Notes: a model not told the origin generated them from the letters alone. Shown: positions 33,818 through 42,082, counted from the stretch's first letter. The stretch is 42,109 nt of DNA from Motiliproteus sp041586615 (GCA_041586615.1 JBFGZS010000040.1:1-42109), one strand, 5' to 3'. A program made the numbers and translations.

Positions 33818-34336
33818 TTATTTGTTCAGGCTGATATCGACCATCAGGTCGGCGGCGATCGCTTCCAGATCATCCTGCAGTAGGTCCATATCCAGGTCCG
33901 CAGGGACCCGCAGATCCGCTTCGACCTTGAACAGTTCTTCGCCCGACATGGAGCCGCTGACCAGGGCGGTTTCCAGGCGGTCGACGCTGATTCCCCGCGC
34001 GGCAAGCGTGTGGGAGATCTGGCTGACGATACCCGGCTTGTCGTGACCGATCAGATCCAGCGAGATCGCCAGCCCTTCGCGGTCGGCGACCTCTTCCAGT
34101 CCGTCCTCAACGATGACTTTCAGCCCGCGGGCTTCCAGGCCGGCGAGGGCTTTTTTCAGCGGTTGGATGTGGTCTTCGTCGAGGGTCGCGACCAGAATGC
34201 CAGCAAATTTTCCCGCCAGCTTTGACAGGTTGCTCTGGTGCCAGTTGGCGTGATGCTTGGCGAGTGTGGTAGCGACCATCTCGACCAGGCCGGGTTCGTC
34301 TTTGCCGATGATAGTCAGAATCAGAGAGCGTTTCAT
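33818..34336 (-). CDS. GcvR-like double-ACT-domain regulatory protein
   Basis: The start at ATG 34336 (MKRSLILTIIGKDEPG) has GGAG upstream and matches the family; the frame opens ten codons earlier. The 172-residue product has two ACT domains, about residues 1-75 and 85-165 (LDLIGHDKPGIVSQISHTL). In E. coli, GcvR binds glycine and restrains the activator GcvA, so glycine cleavage genes are induced when glycine is present. The gene lies 94 nt after gcvP, as the last of the glyA-gcvH-gcvP cluster. A close paralogue is encoded at 40584-40030. No gcvA gene is in the window, so the partner is unknown. Confidence 0.88.
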   Translation of the reverse strand: MKRSLILTIIGKDEPGLVEMVATTLAKHHANWHQSNLSKLAGKFAGILVATLDEDHIQPLKKALAGLEARGLKVIVEDGLEEVADREGLAISLDLIGHDKPGIVSQISHTLAARGISVDRLETALVSGSMSGEELFKVEADLRVPADLDMDLLQDDLEAIAADLMVDISLNK

Positions 34337-34430
34337 ATTAAATATCTCCAAGTAGGGCTCGATCAATGGATCGAGCCTTGGGGTGTGACTCCAGGTCTAT
34401 CCGCTGGGGCTCAAGCCCTGGTTATCACGG

Positions 34431-37352
34431 TCAGTCGTTCCGGTAGGTGTCGATAGACGGGCAGCTACAGATAAAGTTGCGGTCACCGTACACATTGTCG
34501 ATCCGGTTGCTGGCGGGCCAGAACTTGCTGGCCTTGAGGCTGGCTACCGGAAAGACCGCCTGTTCGCGGCTGTAGCTACGATTCCATTCGGCTTCGACCA
34601 GGTCGGACTGGCTGTGGGGCGCGAGGACCAGCGGGTTGTCCTCCAGGCTCCATTCGCCGGATTCGACCTTGGCGATCTCCTGGCGGATCGTCACCATCGC
34701 CTCGATAAAGCGGTCCAGTTCGGCCTTGGATTCGGACTCGGTAGGCTCGATCATCAGCGTGCCGGGAACCGGGAACGACATGGTGGGGGCGTGGAAGCCG
34801 AAGTCCATCAGGCGCTTGGCGATATCCTCCTCGGAGATGCCGGAGGCCTCCTTGAGGGGGCGAATATCGATGATGCACTCGTGGGCGACGCGGTTGTTAC
34901 GGCCCCGGAACAGGATCGGGTAGTGGGCGGACAGTTTCTCGGTCAGGTAGTTGGCATTGAGGATCGCCACCTGGGTCGCGCGCTTGAGGCCCTCTTTGCC
35001 CAGCAGCGCACAGTAGGCCCAGGAGATCGGTAGGATCGAGGCGCTACCGAACGGGGTTGCCGAGACGGCGAGCGTTTCTTGCCCGCTCTTTGACACATAG
35101 GCACCGTCGATGGGGCTGACCGTATGGTTGGGCAGGAAGGGCGCCAGATGGCTCTTGACCCCGATGGGGCCCATGCCGGGGCCGCCGCCGCCGTGGGGGA
35201 TGGCGAAGGTCTTGTGCAGGTTCAGGTGCGATACGTCGGAGCCGATCAGGCCGGGCTTGGATAGCCCCACCTGGGCGTTCATATTGGCGCCGTCCATATA
35301 GACCTGGCCGCCGTTGGCGTGAACGATATCGCAGATCTCCTTGATCCCCTCCTCGTAGACCCCGTGGGTGGAGGGATAGGTGATCATCAGGCAGGACAGG
35401 TTGGCGGCGTGTTGCTCGGCCTTGGCCTTGAGATCGGCGATATCGACATTACCCTTGGCGTCGCATTCGGTGACGATCACCTTCATCGCGGCCATCGCGG
35501 CCGAGGCCGGATTGGTGCCGTGGGCGGAGCTGGGGATCAGGCAGATATTGCGGTGGCCTTCGTCGATGCTCTCCTGGTATTTACGGATCGCCAGCAGGCC
35601 GGCGTACTCGCCCTGGGCGCCGGAGTTGGGCTGCATGGAGACCTTGTCGTAACCGGTGATCTCTACCAGCATGGCTTCCAACTCGTCGATCAGTTGCATG
35701 TAACCCTGCACCTGATCGCGGGGGGCGAAGGGGTGAATCTGGCCAAATTCGGCCCAGGTTACCGGGATCATCTGGGCGGTGGCGTTGAGCTTCATGGTGC
35801 ACGAACCCAGCGGGATCATGCCGTGGGTGAGGCTGAAGTCCTTGTTTTCCAGGCGCTTGAGGTAGCGCAGCATCTCCGTTTCGGAGTGGTAGCTGTTAAA
35901 CACCGGGTGGGTCAGGAAAGCACTGGTGCGGCGCAGCCCCTGGGGTAGGCTGCTGCTCTGGCCTGCCGCCAACGTAATATCGATCGCCTCGGCGTCGAGT
36001 CCGTGGGCGTCGGTACCCAGGATGACGGTCCAGAGCTGCTGGACATCGGCCAGGGTGGTGGTTTCGTCCAGGCTGATGCCGATTCTGTCGTCGCCAACGG
36101 CGCGCAGGTTAACCCCTTCGCCGTATCCGCGCTGGATAATAACAGATTGCTGGTCGCCGACACGGAGGCAGAGGGTGTCGAACCAGCTGTCATTGGCCAA
36201 TTCAACCCCTTTATCGGTCAAGCCCAGGGCCAGGATGCTGGTCAGGCGGTGGGTGCGCTCGGCGATCCGCTTCAGTCCTTCGGGGCCGTGGTAGACCGCG
36301 TAGAAGGCGGCCATATTGGCCAGCAGCGCCTGGGCGGTACAGATGTTGGAGTTGGCTTTTTCGCGCCGGATATGCTGCTCGCGGGTCTGCATCGCCATGC
36401 GCAGAGCGGGTGCGCCCTTGCTGTCGATGGACTGGCCGATAATACGGCCGGGGGCAGAGCGCTTGTACTTGTCGCGGGTGGCGAAGAAGGCGGCGTGGGG
36501 GCCACCGAAGCCCATCGGGACGCCGAAGCGCTGGGCGGAGCCGAATACGACGTCGGCACCCAGCTCTCCAGGGGCCTTGAGCATCACCAGGCTGAGTAGG
36601 TCGGTACCAACCGAAGCCAGCGCTTGCTGGTCGTGGGCCTTGCTAATCAGCGCTTCGATATCGGTCACCGCGCCGGTGGTGCCGGGATATTGGGCCAGGA
36701 TGCCGAAGGCGTCTTCGCTATCCAGTAGCTGGTTCAGATCACCCACCATCACCTCGAAACCAAAGTATTCGGCACGGGTCTTGACGACATCCAGGGTCTG
36801 GGGATGGACGTCGTCGGCTACCAGGAACAGGTTGCTCTTCTTGCGGTTGGCGCGTTTACACAGCGCCATGGCTTCGGCGGCGGCGGTGGCTTCATCCAGT
36901 AAGGAGGCGTTGGCCAGGTCCATGCCGGTCAGATCCATCACCATCTGCTGGAAGTTCAGCAGGGCTTCAAGACGCCCCTGGGCGATCTCGGGTTGGTAGG
37001 GGGTGTAGGCGGTGTACCAGCCTGGATTTTCCATCACGTTACGCAGGATTACGTTGGGCACCAGGGTGTTGTAGTAACCGGTGCCGATATAGGACTTGTT
37101 GACGCTATTTTTGGATGCCATCGCCTTGAGGTATTCGAGCACCTCGCGCTCGCTGCGACCGCTAGCAACCGCCAGCTCCGCCGGCAGGCGGATCGCACCG
37201 GGTACGGTTTGATCGATGAGGTCGTCGAGAGATGCGGCGCCGAGTTCGGCCAGCATCGCCTCAACCTGAGCCGCGTCGGGCCCGAGGTGGCGCTCGGTAA
37301 ACTCCTGATGGTTTTCCAGCGCCGCCAGACGGGGGGATACGGTTGCGTTCAT
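34431..37352 (-). CDS. gcvP: Glycine dehydrogenase (decarboxylating), P-protein
   Basis: The 973-residue product is the full-length single-chain P-protein. It starts with EFTERHLGPDAAQVEAMLAELG and ends with the usual NRIDNVYGDRNFICSCPSIDTY. The PLP lysine is in NLHKTFAIPHGGGGPG, roughly residue 710. Other clear blocks are GTGYYNTLVPNVILRN, PYQPEIAQGRLEALLNFQQM and GSCTMKLNATAQM. It decarboxylates glycine and passes the aminomethyl group to lipoyl-GcvH. It lies 205 nt after gcvH, with a strongly structured gap, and has a weak SD. The T-protein gene gcvT is not in the window. Confidence 0.98.
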   Translation of the reverse strand: MNATVSPRLAALENHQEFTERHLGPDAAQVEAMLAELGAASLDDLIDQTVPGAIRLPAELAVASGRSEREVLEYLKAMASKNSVNKSYIGTGYYNTLVPNVILRNVMENPGWYTAYTPYQPEIAQGRLEALLNFQQMVMDLTGMDLANASLLDEATAAAEAMALCKRANRKKSNLFLVADDVHPQTLDVVKTRAEYFGFEVMVGDLNQLLDSEDAFGILAQYPGTTGAVTDIEALISKAHDQQALASVGTDLLSLVMLKAPGELGADVVFGSAQRFGVPMGFGGPHAAFFATRDKYKRSAPGRIIGQSIDSKGAPALRMAMQTREQHIRREKANSNICTAQALLANMAAFYAVYHGPEGLKRIAERTHRLTSILALGLTDKGVELANDSWFDTLCLRVGDQQSVIIQRGYGEGVNLRAVGDDRIGISLDETTTLADVQQLWTVILGTDAHGLDAEAIDITLAAGQSSSLPQGLRRTSAFLTHPVFNSYHSETEMLRYLKRLENKDFSLTHGMIPLGSCTMKLNATAQMIPVTWAEFGQIHPFAPRDQVQGYMQLIDELEAMLVEITGYDKVSMQPNSGAQGEYAGLLAIRKYQESIDEGHRNICLIPSSAHGTNPASAAMAAMKVIVTECDAKGNVDIADLKAKAEQHAANLSCLMITYPSTHGVYEEGIKEICDIVHANGGQVYMDGANMNAQVGLSKPGLIGSDVSHLNLHKTFAIPHGGGGPGMGPIGVKSHLAPFLPNHTVSPIDGAYVSKSGQETLAVSATPFGSASILPISWAYCALLGKEGLKRATQVAILNANYLTEKLSAHYPILFRGRNNRVAHECIIDIRPLKEASGISEEDIAKRLMDFGFHAPTMSFPVPGTLMIEPTESESKAELDRFIEAMVTIRQEIAKVESGEWSLEDNPLVLAPHSQSDLVEAEWNRSYSREQAVFPVASLKASKFWPASNRIDNVYGDRNFICSCPSIDTYRND

Positions 37353-37433
37353 AGCACAATACCTATTTGTTAACAGTCAGGGAGAACTACTGCGAAAGCA
37401 TGCGCAAAGGCTGTGCTTTCGTCGGCGTTCCGG

Positions 37434-37541
37434 TGTGCCATCGGCACAGGATTAAAGTGACGGCCCATAAAGCAGCGCCCATCGCGTGGCACGCTGCTCA
37501 GGGGCCGTCCCCAAGAATGGGAGATGGGGTCAGAAGACCCC
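37434..37541 (-). promoter_or_regulatory. Multi-hairpin intercistronic RNA between gcvH and gcvP
   Basis: Three strong hairpins follow one another. The first is GGGGTC/GACCCC at 37526-37541. The second is a nested stem pairing GACGGCCC (37459-37466) with GGGCCGTC (37502-37509) and, inside it, AGCAGCG (37471-37477) with CGCTGCT (37492-37498). The third is TGTGCC/GGCACA at 37434-37448. A further GAAAGCA/TGCTTTC pair lies near 37394-37420. It could be a processing, stability or attenuation element. It does not match the glycine riboswitch core that I know. Confidence 0.55.
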
Positions 37542-37557
37542 GGCCCATGCGTGTTGG

Positions 37558-37950
37558 TTACTCGGCGTCGGCGACGACGGCCTGGTAGGCGCTGGCGTCC
37601 AGCAGGGCGCTGAGCTCGTCACTGTTGCTTAGGCGGACTTTGGCGATCCAGCCTTCGGTGTAGGGGTCTTCATTGAGTGTTTCCGGTGCGTCTTCCAGCG
37701 CCTCATTGACGGCGATCACTTCGCCGCTGACGGGGCTGTAGACGTCGGAAGCCGCTTTGACGGACTCCACCAGGGAAAACTCTTCACCGGCTTCCAGGGT
37801 GCGGCCGACCTCGGGCAGTTCAACAAAGACCACGTCACCCAGCAGCTCCTGAGCGTGGTCGGAGATACCGACGGTGGCGGTGCCGTCACCGTTGTCCAGT
37901 ACCCACTCGTGGCTTTTGGCAAAACGCAGGTTTGAAGGGATGTTGCTCAT
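37558..37950 (-). CDS. gcvH: Glycine cleavage system H protein
   Basis: The 130-residue carrier protein has the lipoylation site K65 in FSLVESVKAASDVYSP and a typical ending (DASAYQAVVAD). It shuttles the aminomethyl group between the P, T and L proteins on its lipoyl arm. AGGAAT precedes the ATG. It lies 51 nt after glyA and 205 nt before gcvP. Confidence 0.98.
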   Translation of the reverse strand: MSNIPSNLRFAKSHEWVLDNGDGTATVGISDHAQELLGDVVFVELPEVGRTLEAGEEFSLVESVKAASDVYSPVSGEVIAVNEALEDAPETLNEDPYTEGWIAKVRLSNSDELSALLDASAYQAVVADAE

Positions 37951-38001
37951 AGTCGTGATTCCTGAATCTTTGGTTTGTGGGGTATTTTATTAGCGGATGT
38001 T

Positions 38002-39306
38002 TTACCGGTACAGGGGGAAACGCTGGCACAGGGTTTTTACTTGGGCCAGAACCCGCTGTTCTACGGCAGTGTTGTCGTCCGGGTTGGCGGCCAGGCCATC
38101 CATCACATCGCTGATCAGGTGACCGATCTGGCGAAACTCTTCAACACCGAAACCGCGGCTGGTGCCGGCCGGCGTGCCCAGGCGGATACCGGAGGTGACC
38201 ATGGGCTTTTCGGGGTCGAAGGGGATGCCGTTCTTGTTGCAGGTGATCCCCGCACGCTCCAGGCTGGCATCGACGGCGTTACCCTTGAGGCCTTTGGGGC
38301 GCAGGTCCACCAGCATCAGATGGGTGTCGGTGCCGCCGGTGACGATATCACAACCGCGCTCGACCATCACTTCGGCCAGGGCCTTGGCGTTATCCAGTAC
38401 CTGTTGAATATAGTCGGCGAACTGGGGCTGCAGCGCCTCGCCGAACGCCACGGCTTTGGCGGCGATCACGTGCATCAGCGGGCCACCCTGCAGGCCGGGG
38501 AAGACCGCCGAGTTGATCTTCTTGCCGATCTCCAGATTGTTGGAAAGGATCATGCCGCCCCGGGGGCCGCGCAGGGTCTTGTGGGTGGTGGTGGTGACCA
38601 CATCGGCGTAGGGCAGCGGGCTAGGGTGCTTGCCGGTGGCGATCAGGCCGGCGATATGGGCCATATCCACCATCAGGTAGGCGCCCACCTTGTCGGCGAT
38701 GGCGCGGAAGCGGGCAAAGTCGATTTCACGGGGGATGGCCGAGCCACCGGCGATGATCATCTTGGGCTTGCACTCGATGGCTTGGGCTTCGACGGCGTCG
38801 TAATCGATACGGCAGTCCACGTCGCTGACACCGTACTGCACGGCGTTAAACCACTTGCCGGATAGCGCAGGGCGGGCGCCGTGGGTCAGGTGACCGCCGG
38901 CGTCCAGAGACATGCCCAGAATGGTATCGCCGGGCTGCAGCAGAGCCAGCATCACGGCGCCATTGGCTTGCGCACCCGAGTGGGGCTGGACATTGACGAA
39001 TTCGCAGTTAAACAGTTGCTTGGCGCGCTCGATCGCCAGGGCCTCGACCTCATCGACATATTCGCAACCACCGTAGTAACGACGCCCGGTGTAGCCTTCG
39101 GCGTATTTGTTGGTGAGTACGGTGCCCTGGGCCTGCATCACCGCCTTGGAAACGATATTTTCAGAGGCGATCAGCTCGATACCCGCTTCCTGGCGTTCGA
39201 ATTCACGGTCAACCGATGCCTTGATAGCCGGGTCGATATCGGCCAGGTCGGCGGTGAAGAAACGCTCGCGTTGCGCGTCGTTGGCGTACAGTTCGGTAAA
39301 GCTCAT
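38002..39306 (-). CDS. glyA: Serine hydroxymethyltransferase
   Basis: The 434-residue PLP enzyme interconverts serine and glycine with tetrahydrofolate. The PLP lysine is K243 in VVTTTTHKTLRGPRGG. Other blocks are GIELIASENIVSKAVMQAQG, NKYAEGYTGRRYYGGCEYVD, NVQPHSGAQAN and MVDMAHIAGLIATG. It is slightly longer than the E. coli enzyme. AAAGGT precedes the ATG, and TATAAT lies 30-35 bases upstream of the start. As first gene ahead of gcvH and gcvP, it couples glycine cleavage to serine formation. Confidence 0.98.
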   Translation of the reverse strand: MSFTELYANDAQRERFFTADLADIDPAIKASVDREFERQEAGIELIASENIVSKAVMQAQGTVLTNKYAEGYTGRRYYGGCEYVDEVEALAIERAKQLFNCEFVNVQPHSGAQANGAVMLALLQPGDTILGMSLDAGGHLTHGARPALSGKWFNAVQYGVSDVDCRIDYDAVEAQAIECKPKMIIAGGSAIPREIDFARFRAIADKVGAYLMVDMAHIAGLIATGKHPSPLPYADVVTTTTHKTLRGPRGGMILSNNLEIGKKINSAVFPGLQGGPLMHVIAAKAVAFGEALQPQFADYIQQVLDNAKALAEVMVERGCDIVTGGTDTHLMLVDLRPKGLKGNAVDASLERAGITCNKNGIPFDPEKPMVTSGIRLGTPAGTSRGFGVEEFRQIGHLISDVMDGLAANPDDNTAVEQRVLAQVKTLCQRFPLYR

Positions 39307-39335
39307 TTTCAGTACCTTTGGGTCAGCAGGGGGCT

Positions 39336-39341
39336 ATTATA
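39336..39341 (-). promoter_or_regulatory. glyA: Candidate sigma70 -10 box for glyA
   Basis: On the minus strand the sequence gctataatagcc contains a perfect TATAAT, giving a 5' leader of roughly 25 nt. The -35 position (AAACAG near 39359-39364) is poor, so activation by a regulator would be expected. Confidence 0.45.
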
Positions 39342-39422
39342 GCTACCAGAAGGCGCCCCTGTTTTTAGTTGTTAGCAAAATGGGTGCTGTGGTTTAAACG
39401 GGTTCCTTAACCGGCGACGACG

Positions 39423-39635
39423 TTAACAGGCGACGAGGCTGATCGCCAGTCTGCCCAGGGAGGTTTCCTTATATTTTTCCTGCCTATCGACACCGGTCTG
39501 GCGCATGGTTTCGATCGACGCTGTCGATCGGCGTTGAGCGTCTTGACCGCAGCCAGGGTGTTGCGCGCGATGCAGGGTACCTGAACCAATCTGGCCTACA
39601 ACCGTTGTAAGACCGTTCTGATCGGGAATAGTTTG
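39423..39635 (-). pseudogene. 3' remnant of L-serine dehydratase (sdaA-like), frameshifted
   Basis: Two frames together rebuild the C-terminus of a single-chain L-serine ammonia-lyase. One frame gives LVQVPCIARNTLAAVKTLNA, matching the LVQVPCIERN region that carries an iron-sulfur cysteine. A shifted frame gives SIETMRQTGVDRQEKYKETS and LGRLAISLVAC, ending at a TAA at 39423 as in the family. Upstream, NGLT may be the start of the GLTCDPVGG block with a deletion. Only about 65 of roughly 455 residues remain, so this is a relic. It lies 117 nt upstream of the glyA start, in the same orientation. The stretch 39636-39910 shows no gene. Confidence 0.75.
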
Positions 39636-39910
39636 CAGATTAGCATCGAGATTAATCGCAATCAACAAAAGTTTCGTATAGGAAACTTTGTTTCTGTTTA
39701 TAAGGCGCTGCGTGCGCGCCCTGTGCCGCAGTTTTCCTCTGGGGAGATGGGTGTGGCATGCCTGGTGCCTCGAACGGTGGGGTATGTTGATGCCAGATTA
39801 ATCGTGCAGAAAAATATGCCAATCCAGCAGACGGGATCAGGCATTCAGGTTGCAAGACAGGGGCTAAGCGTTAGCTGAGCATGGTGGGGAGTCAGGCAGA
39901 GGGTAGGCAT

Positions 39911-40032
39911 CGCGCCGTGGCATACAGCCACGTGAGACAAGGCCGGGATGCGCCGGCCTTGCCGTTATCAAAAGTCGTTATAAAAAGTCGTCATCAAAAG
40001 ACCGAACGGGTCGGTTATGTGATGCCCGGTTA
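39911..40032 (-). repeat. Dispersed structured repeat, copy G
   Basis: On the minus strand the copy starts TTAACCGGGCATCACATAAC, then CGACCCGTTCGGTCTTTTGA, three 13-bp units (tgacgacttttta and relatives), ggccggcgcatcccggcc, ttgtctcacgtggc and tgtatgccacggcg. It directly follows the second gcvR-like gene and its TTAA contains that gene's stop codon. Confidence 0.8.
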
Positions 40033-40584
40033 ATAAGCTTGACAGGTGGAGGCCGAAACGGGCTCTTGTTCCTTGAAACTGATATCGACCATCAGACCAG
40101 CGGCAATTGATTCCAGGGTCGCCTGCAATTGGTCCAGGTCAATCGATGCCGGAATGCAAAGCTTTGCATGGGCCTTGAATAGCTGCTCGGCCGACATCGG
40201 GCCGCTCATGACACTGGACTCAAATTGCTCAATACTGACCCCCTGGGAAACCAGGATTCGGGAAATTTCATGGACGATACCCGGTTTGTCATGGCCGATC
40301 AGTTCCAGCGTAATCTGTTGCCCTGATAGGGCGGCGTTCGCGTCCTGGTCGGTTTCTACGATCACTCTTAGGCCGCTGGATTCCAGTGCGTGCAAGGAGC
40401 GGGTCAGGGGTTGCAGGCTGCGGCTATCCACACTGGCTATCAGGATGCCGGCAAACTTTCCTGCCAGGCGCGACATGCTGCTCTGTCGCCAATTGGCGTC
40501 ATGGGCGGACAGCGTCGCGGATACTCTTTCGACCAGGCCCGGTTTGTCGGGACCAATAAGTGTTAGGATCAGTGCGTTTCTCAT
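40030..40584 (-). CDS. GcvR-like double-ACT-domain protein, second copy
   Basis: The 184-residue product has two ACT domains and is clearly paralogous to the protein at 34336-33818. Shared blocks include ANWRQSSMSRLAGKFAGILI, LIGHDKPGIV and the LMVDIS end. It has a 12-residue tail (QEPVSASTCQAY) beyond the usual end; its stop codon lies in repeat copy G, so the tail was probably created by that insertion. AGGAG precedes the ATG. It would sense glycine or another amino acid. Having two copies on either side of gcv genes suggests divergent roles. Which of them is the functional GcvR cannot be told. Confidence 0.87.
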   Translation of the reverse strand: MRNALILTLIGPDKPGLVERVSATLSAHDANWRQSSMSRLAGKFAGILIASVDSRSLQPLTRSLHALESSGLRVIVETDQDANAALSGQQITLELIGHDKPGIVHEISRILVSQGVSIEQFESSVMSGPMSAEQLFKAHAKLCIPASIDLDQLQATLESIAAGLMVDISFKEQEPVSASTCQAY

Positions 40585-40664
40585 GGAAGAGGTTCTCCTG
40601 TAACGGGCAACACCGCGGCCCGGGCCTTACTCGATGAAAGGGGGCGACCGTTTAAATGGCAGTT

Positions 40665-40712
40665 GTCTTACGATTAGTCTTACGATCAGTCTTACGATTG
40701 ATCTTGCAATTG
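40665..40712. repeat. 12-bp tandem repeat, four copies
   Basis: gtcttacgatta, gtcttacgatca, gtcttacgattg and atcttgcaattg follow one another. The array lies between the second gcvR-like gene and the reductase gene. Its position upstream of the gcvR-like start would allow a regulatory role, but none is shown. Confidence 0.8.
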
Positions 40713-40740
40713 ATGGCCGGCCGGCGCGGGCCCGATCGCG

Positions 40741-41523
40741 TTAAATGGTGTTTCCTGGCGCATTTTTGGGCGGGCGCGGAGCATAGGAAAACACGTCGGA
40801 CTGCATCTGTGTCGTACTCACTCCCTGTCGTTCCAAGTGGTCCAGCGTTTGATAAATGCGCCGGGGAGAACCGCAGGCGTAGATCTGACTGTGCGCCAAT
40901 TGCTCGACTTCAGCGGTTACTCCCTTTGCCCAGCAATCGCCGGCCTGCCAGTTCAAGGGCCGATAGCGGAGATTCTTATGGTGCCGGCACCAATCTTCGA
41001 CCTGTTTTTCAAGATAGCGTTGTTCCGGCTGTTCGCTGCCCCAGAACAGGTAGATCGGCAATTCAGCGTCTTTAGCACCCGGTTGGCTATTGTGCAGGTA
41101 CTGCTCCATCAGGGCCTTGATCTGCGCAAACCCGGTGCCGGCGGCAAGAAAAACTTGCGGGCCGATGGCGGGCTTCAGCTGTACCGATCCCTGCGCTGGA
41201 AAAACGCGAATCTCGCCATAGTGTTGCATGTGGCGAATCATGCGCCAGGTCGCCTGACTGTCGGGGCGAGCCTCGATATGGAGTTCGATTTCCGTTAATC
41301 GGGGGTGGTAGTTGGCAATGGAAAATGGCCGCGTGGTGCCGTCTTCCAGCGCCAGTTCGATATATTGCCCAGGACGGAAGCGGGGGAAGTCGGCCGGCAT
41401 GGTCAGGTGTACGCGCACCACGCTGGCGCCGAGCCAGGACAGATTCTTCACCGTGCTGGGAAAGCCGGGTTTCACCTGTGTTGATTCAAGCAGCGTATTA
41501 TCCAGAGCCACTGACGTACTCAT
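40741..41523 (-). CDS. Fre/LuxG-like NAD(P)H-dependent flavin or ferredoxin reductase
   Basis: I choose ATG 41523 with GGGAGGTG just upstream; a GTG two codons earlier is part of that RBS. The 260-residue product has the ferredoxin-NADP reductase fold: the FAD-binding motif RPFSIANYHP, preceded by FRPGQYIELAL; the nucleotide-binding FLAAGTGFAQIKALMEQYL; and IYACGSPRRIYQTL near the end. The C-terminal VFSYAPRP segment resembles the closing strand of Fre-like reductases. There is no iron-sulfur domain. It may reduce free flavin or a partner protein. It is divergent from napE, but its role in nitrate respiration, or as partner for other genes here, is not established. Confidence 0.82.
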   Translation of the reverse strand: MSTSVALDNTLLESTQVKPGFPSTVKNLSWLGASVVRVHLTMPADFPRFRPGQYIELALEDGTTRPFSIANYHPRLTEIELHIEARPDSQATWRMIRHMQHYGEIRVFPAQGSVQLKPAIGPQVFLAAGTGFAQIKALMEQYLHNSQPGAKDAELPIYLFWGSEQPEQRYLEKQVEDWCRHHKNLRYRPLNWQAGDCWAKGVTAEVEQLAHSQIYACGSPRRIYQTLDHLERQGVSTTQMQSDVFSYAPRPPKNAPGNTI

Positions 41524-41914
41524 GGTCACCTCCCACAGTTGTTATTTTATTATTCCGGCAGCTGATGTTGCCGGGGATAGGGTAGGTACACAGGTTATAC
41601 GGCGACCCGATGGTTAGCCTGTCTAAGCGCGCCAAGTTTTACTGCGAACGCGGCAGGCAGGATCTGTTGGAGGGGGCGTAGTCGTTCGGCTACTTGATGC
41701 CAGGTTAATCGCATTTCAGGAGAGCGGCACACCGCGCTAACCGGTCCTTCTTCCGTTGTTAGCGGGCAATAAACGTCGTGCGCAAGCCGCCTTGCGTGGT
41801 TCGATGTCTGTGCGATTACTTTTTCACCCGGGTCTGAACTATGATTTATGCATTCGCTATATGGTTTGCATGGTTTGCCGCCCGACAGGCTGCTAGACCT
41901 AAGTGGAGTTTCAC
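41524..41914. other. Divergent intergenic region between the reductase gene and napE
   Basis: I find no gene and no convincing FNR box or NarL/NarP array. The sequence ttgatgccaggttaatcgc near 41693 resembles the end of the dispersed repeat (compare 23460), but the match is too short to call. Confidence 0.4.
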
Positions 41915-42082
41915 ATGAGTAAAAATACCGATTCAAATGATGGCATTTCTTTGGCCAAAGAGTTCCAAGCCTTCCTGTTGGTTGCTGCCGTACTGGTCCC
42001 CGTGCTCACGGTTGCGTTGGTTATCGGTTTCGGCTTCAGCGTATGGATATCACAGCTGTTTCTGGGCCCTCCGGGACACTGA
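41915..42082 (+). CDS. napE: Periplasmic nitrate reductase accessory protein NapE (TorE/NapE family)
   Basis: The 55-residue protein has one membrane helix. Its core, FLLVAAVLVPVLTVALVIGF, followed by GFSVWISQLFLGPPGH, is the TorE/NapE family pattern, with the characteristic GPPG end. GGAG precedes the ATG by seven bases. NapE is a small inner-membrane protein usually encoded first in napEDABC or napEFDABC operons; its exact role is unclear. The window ends 27 bases after its stop, so a periplasmic nitrate reductase operon probably continues to the right. Confidence 0.88.
   Translation: MSKNTDSNDGISLAKEFQAFLLVAAVLVPVLTVALVIGFGFSVWISQLFLGPPGH

Noticed and set aside
34614..36999. Long open frames antisense to gcvP (and similar ones antisense to glyA, the amidohydrolases and the M20 gene)
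   Set aside because: They mirror high-GC coding sequence, show no recognisable domain or RBS, and the sense genes are certain.
39307..39425. Glycine riboswitch upstream of glyA
   Set aside because: I looked for the conserved glycine-aptamer core in this leader and in the gcvH-gcvP gap and did not find it.
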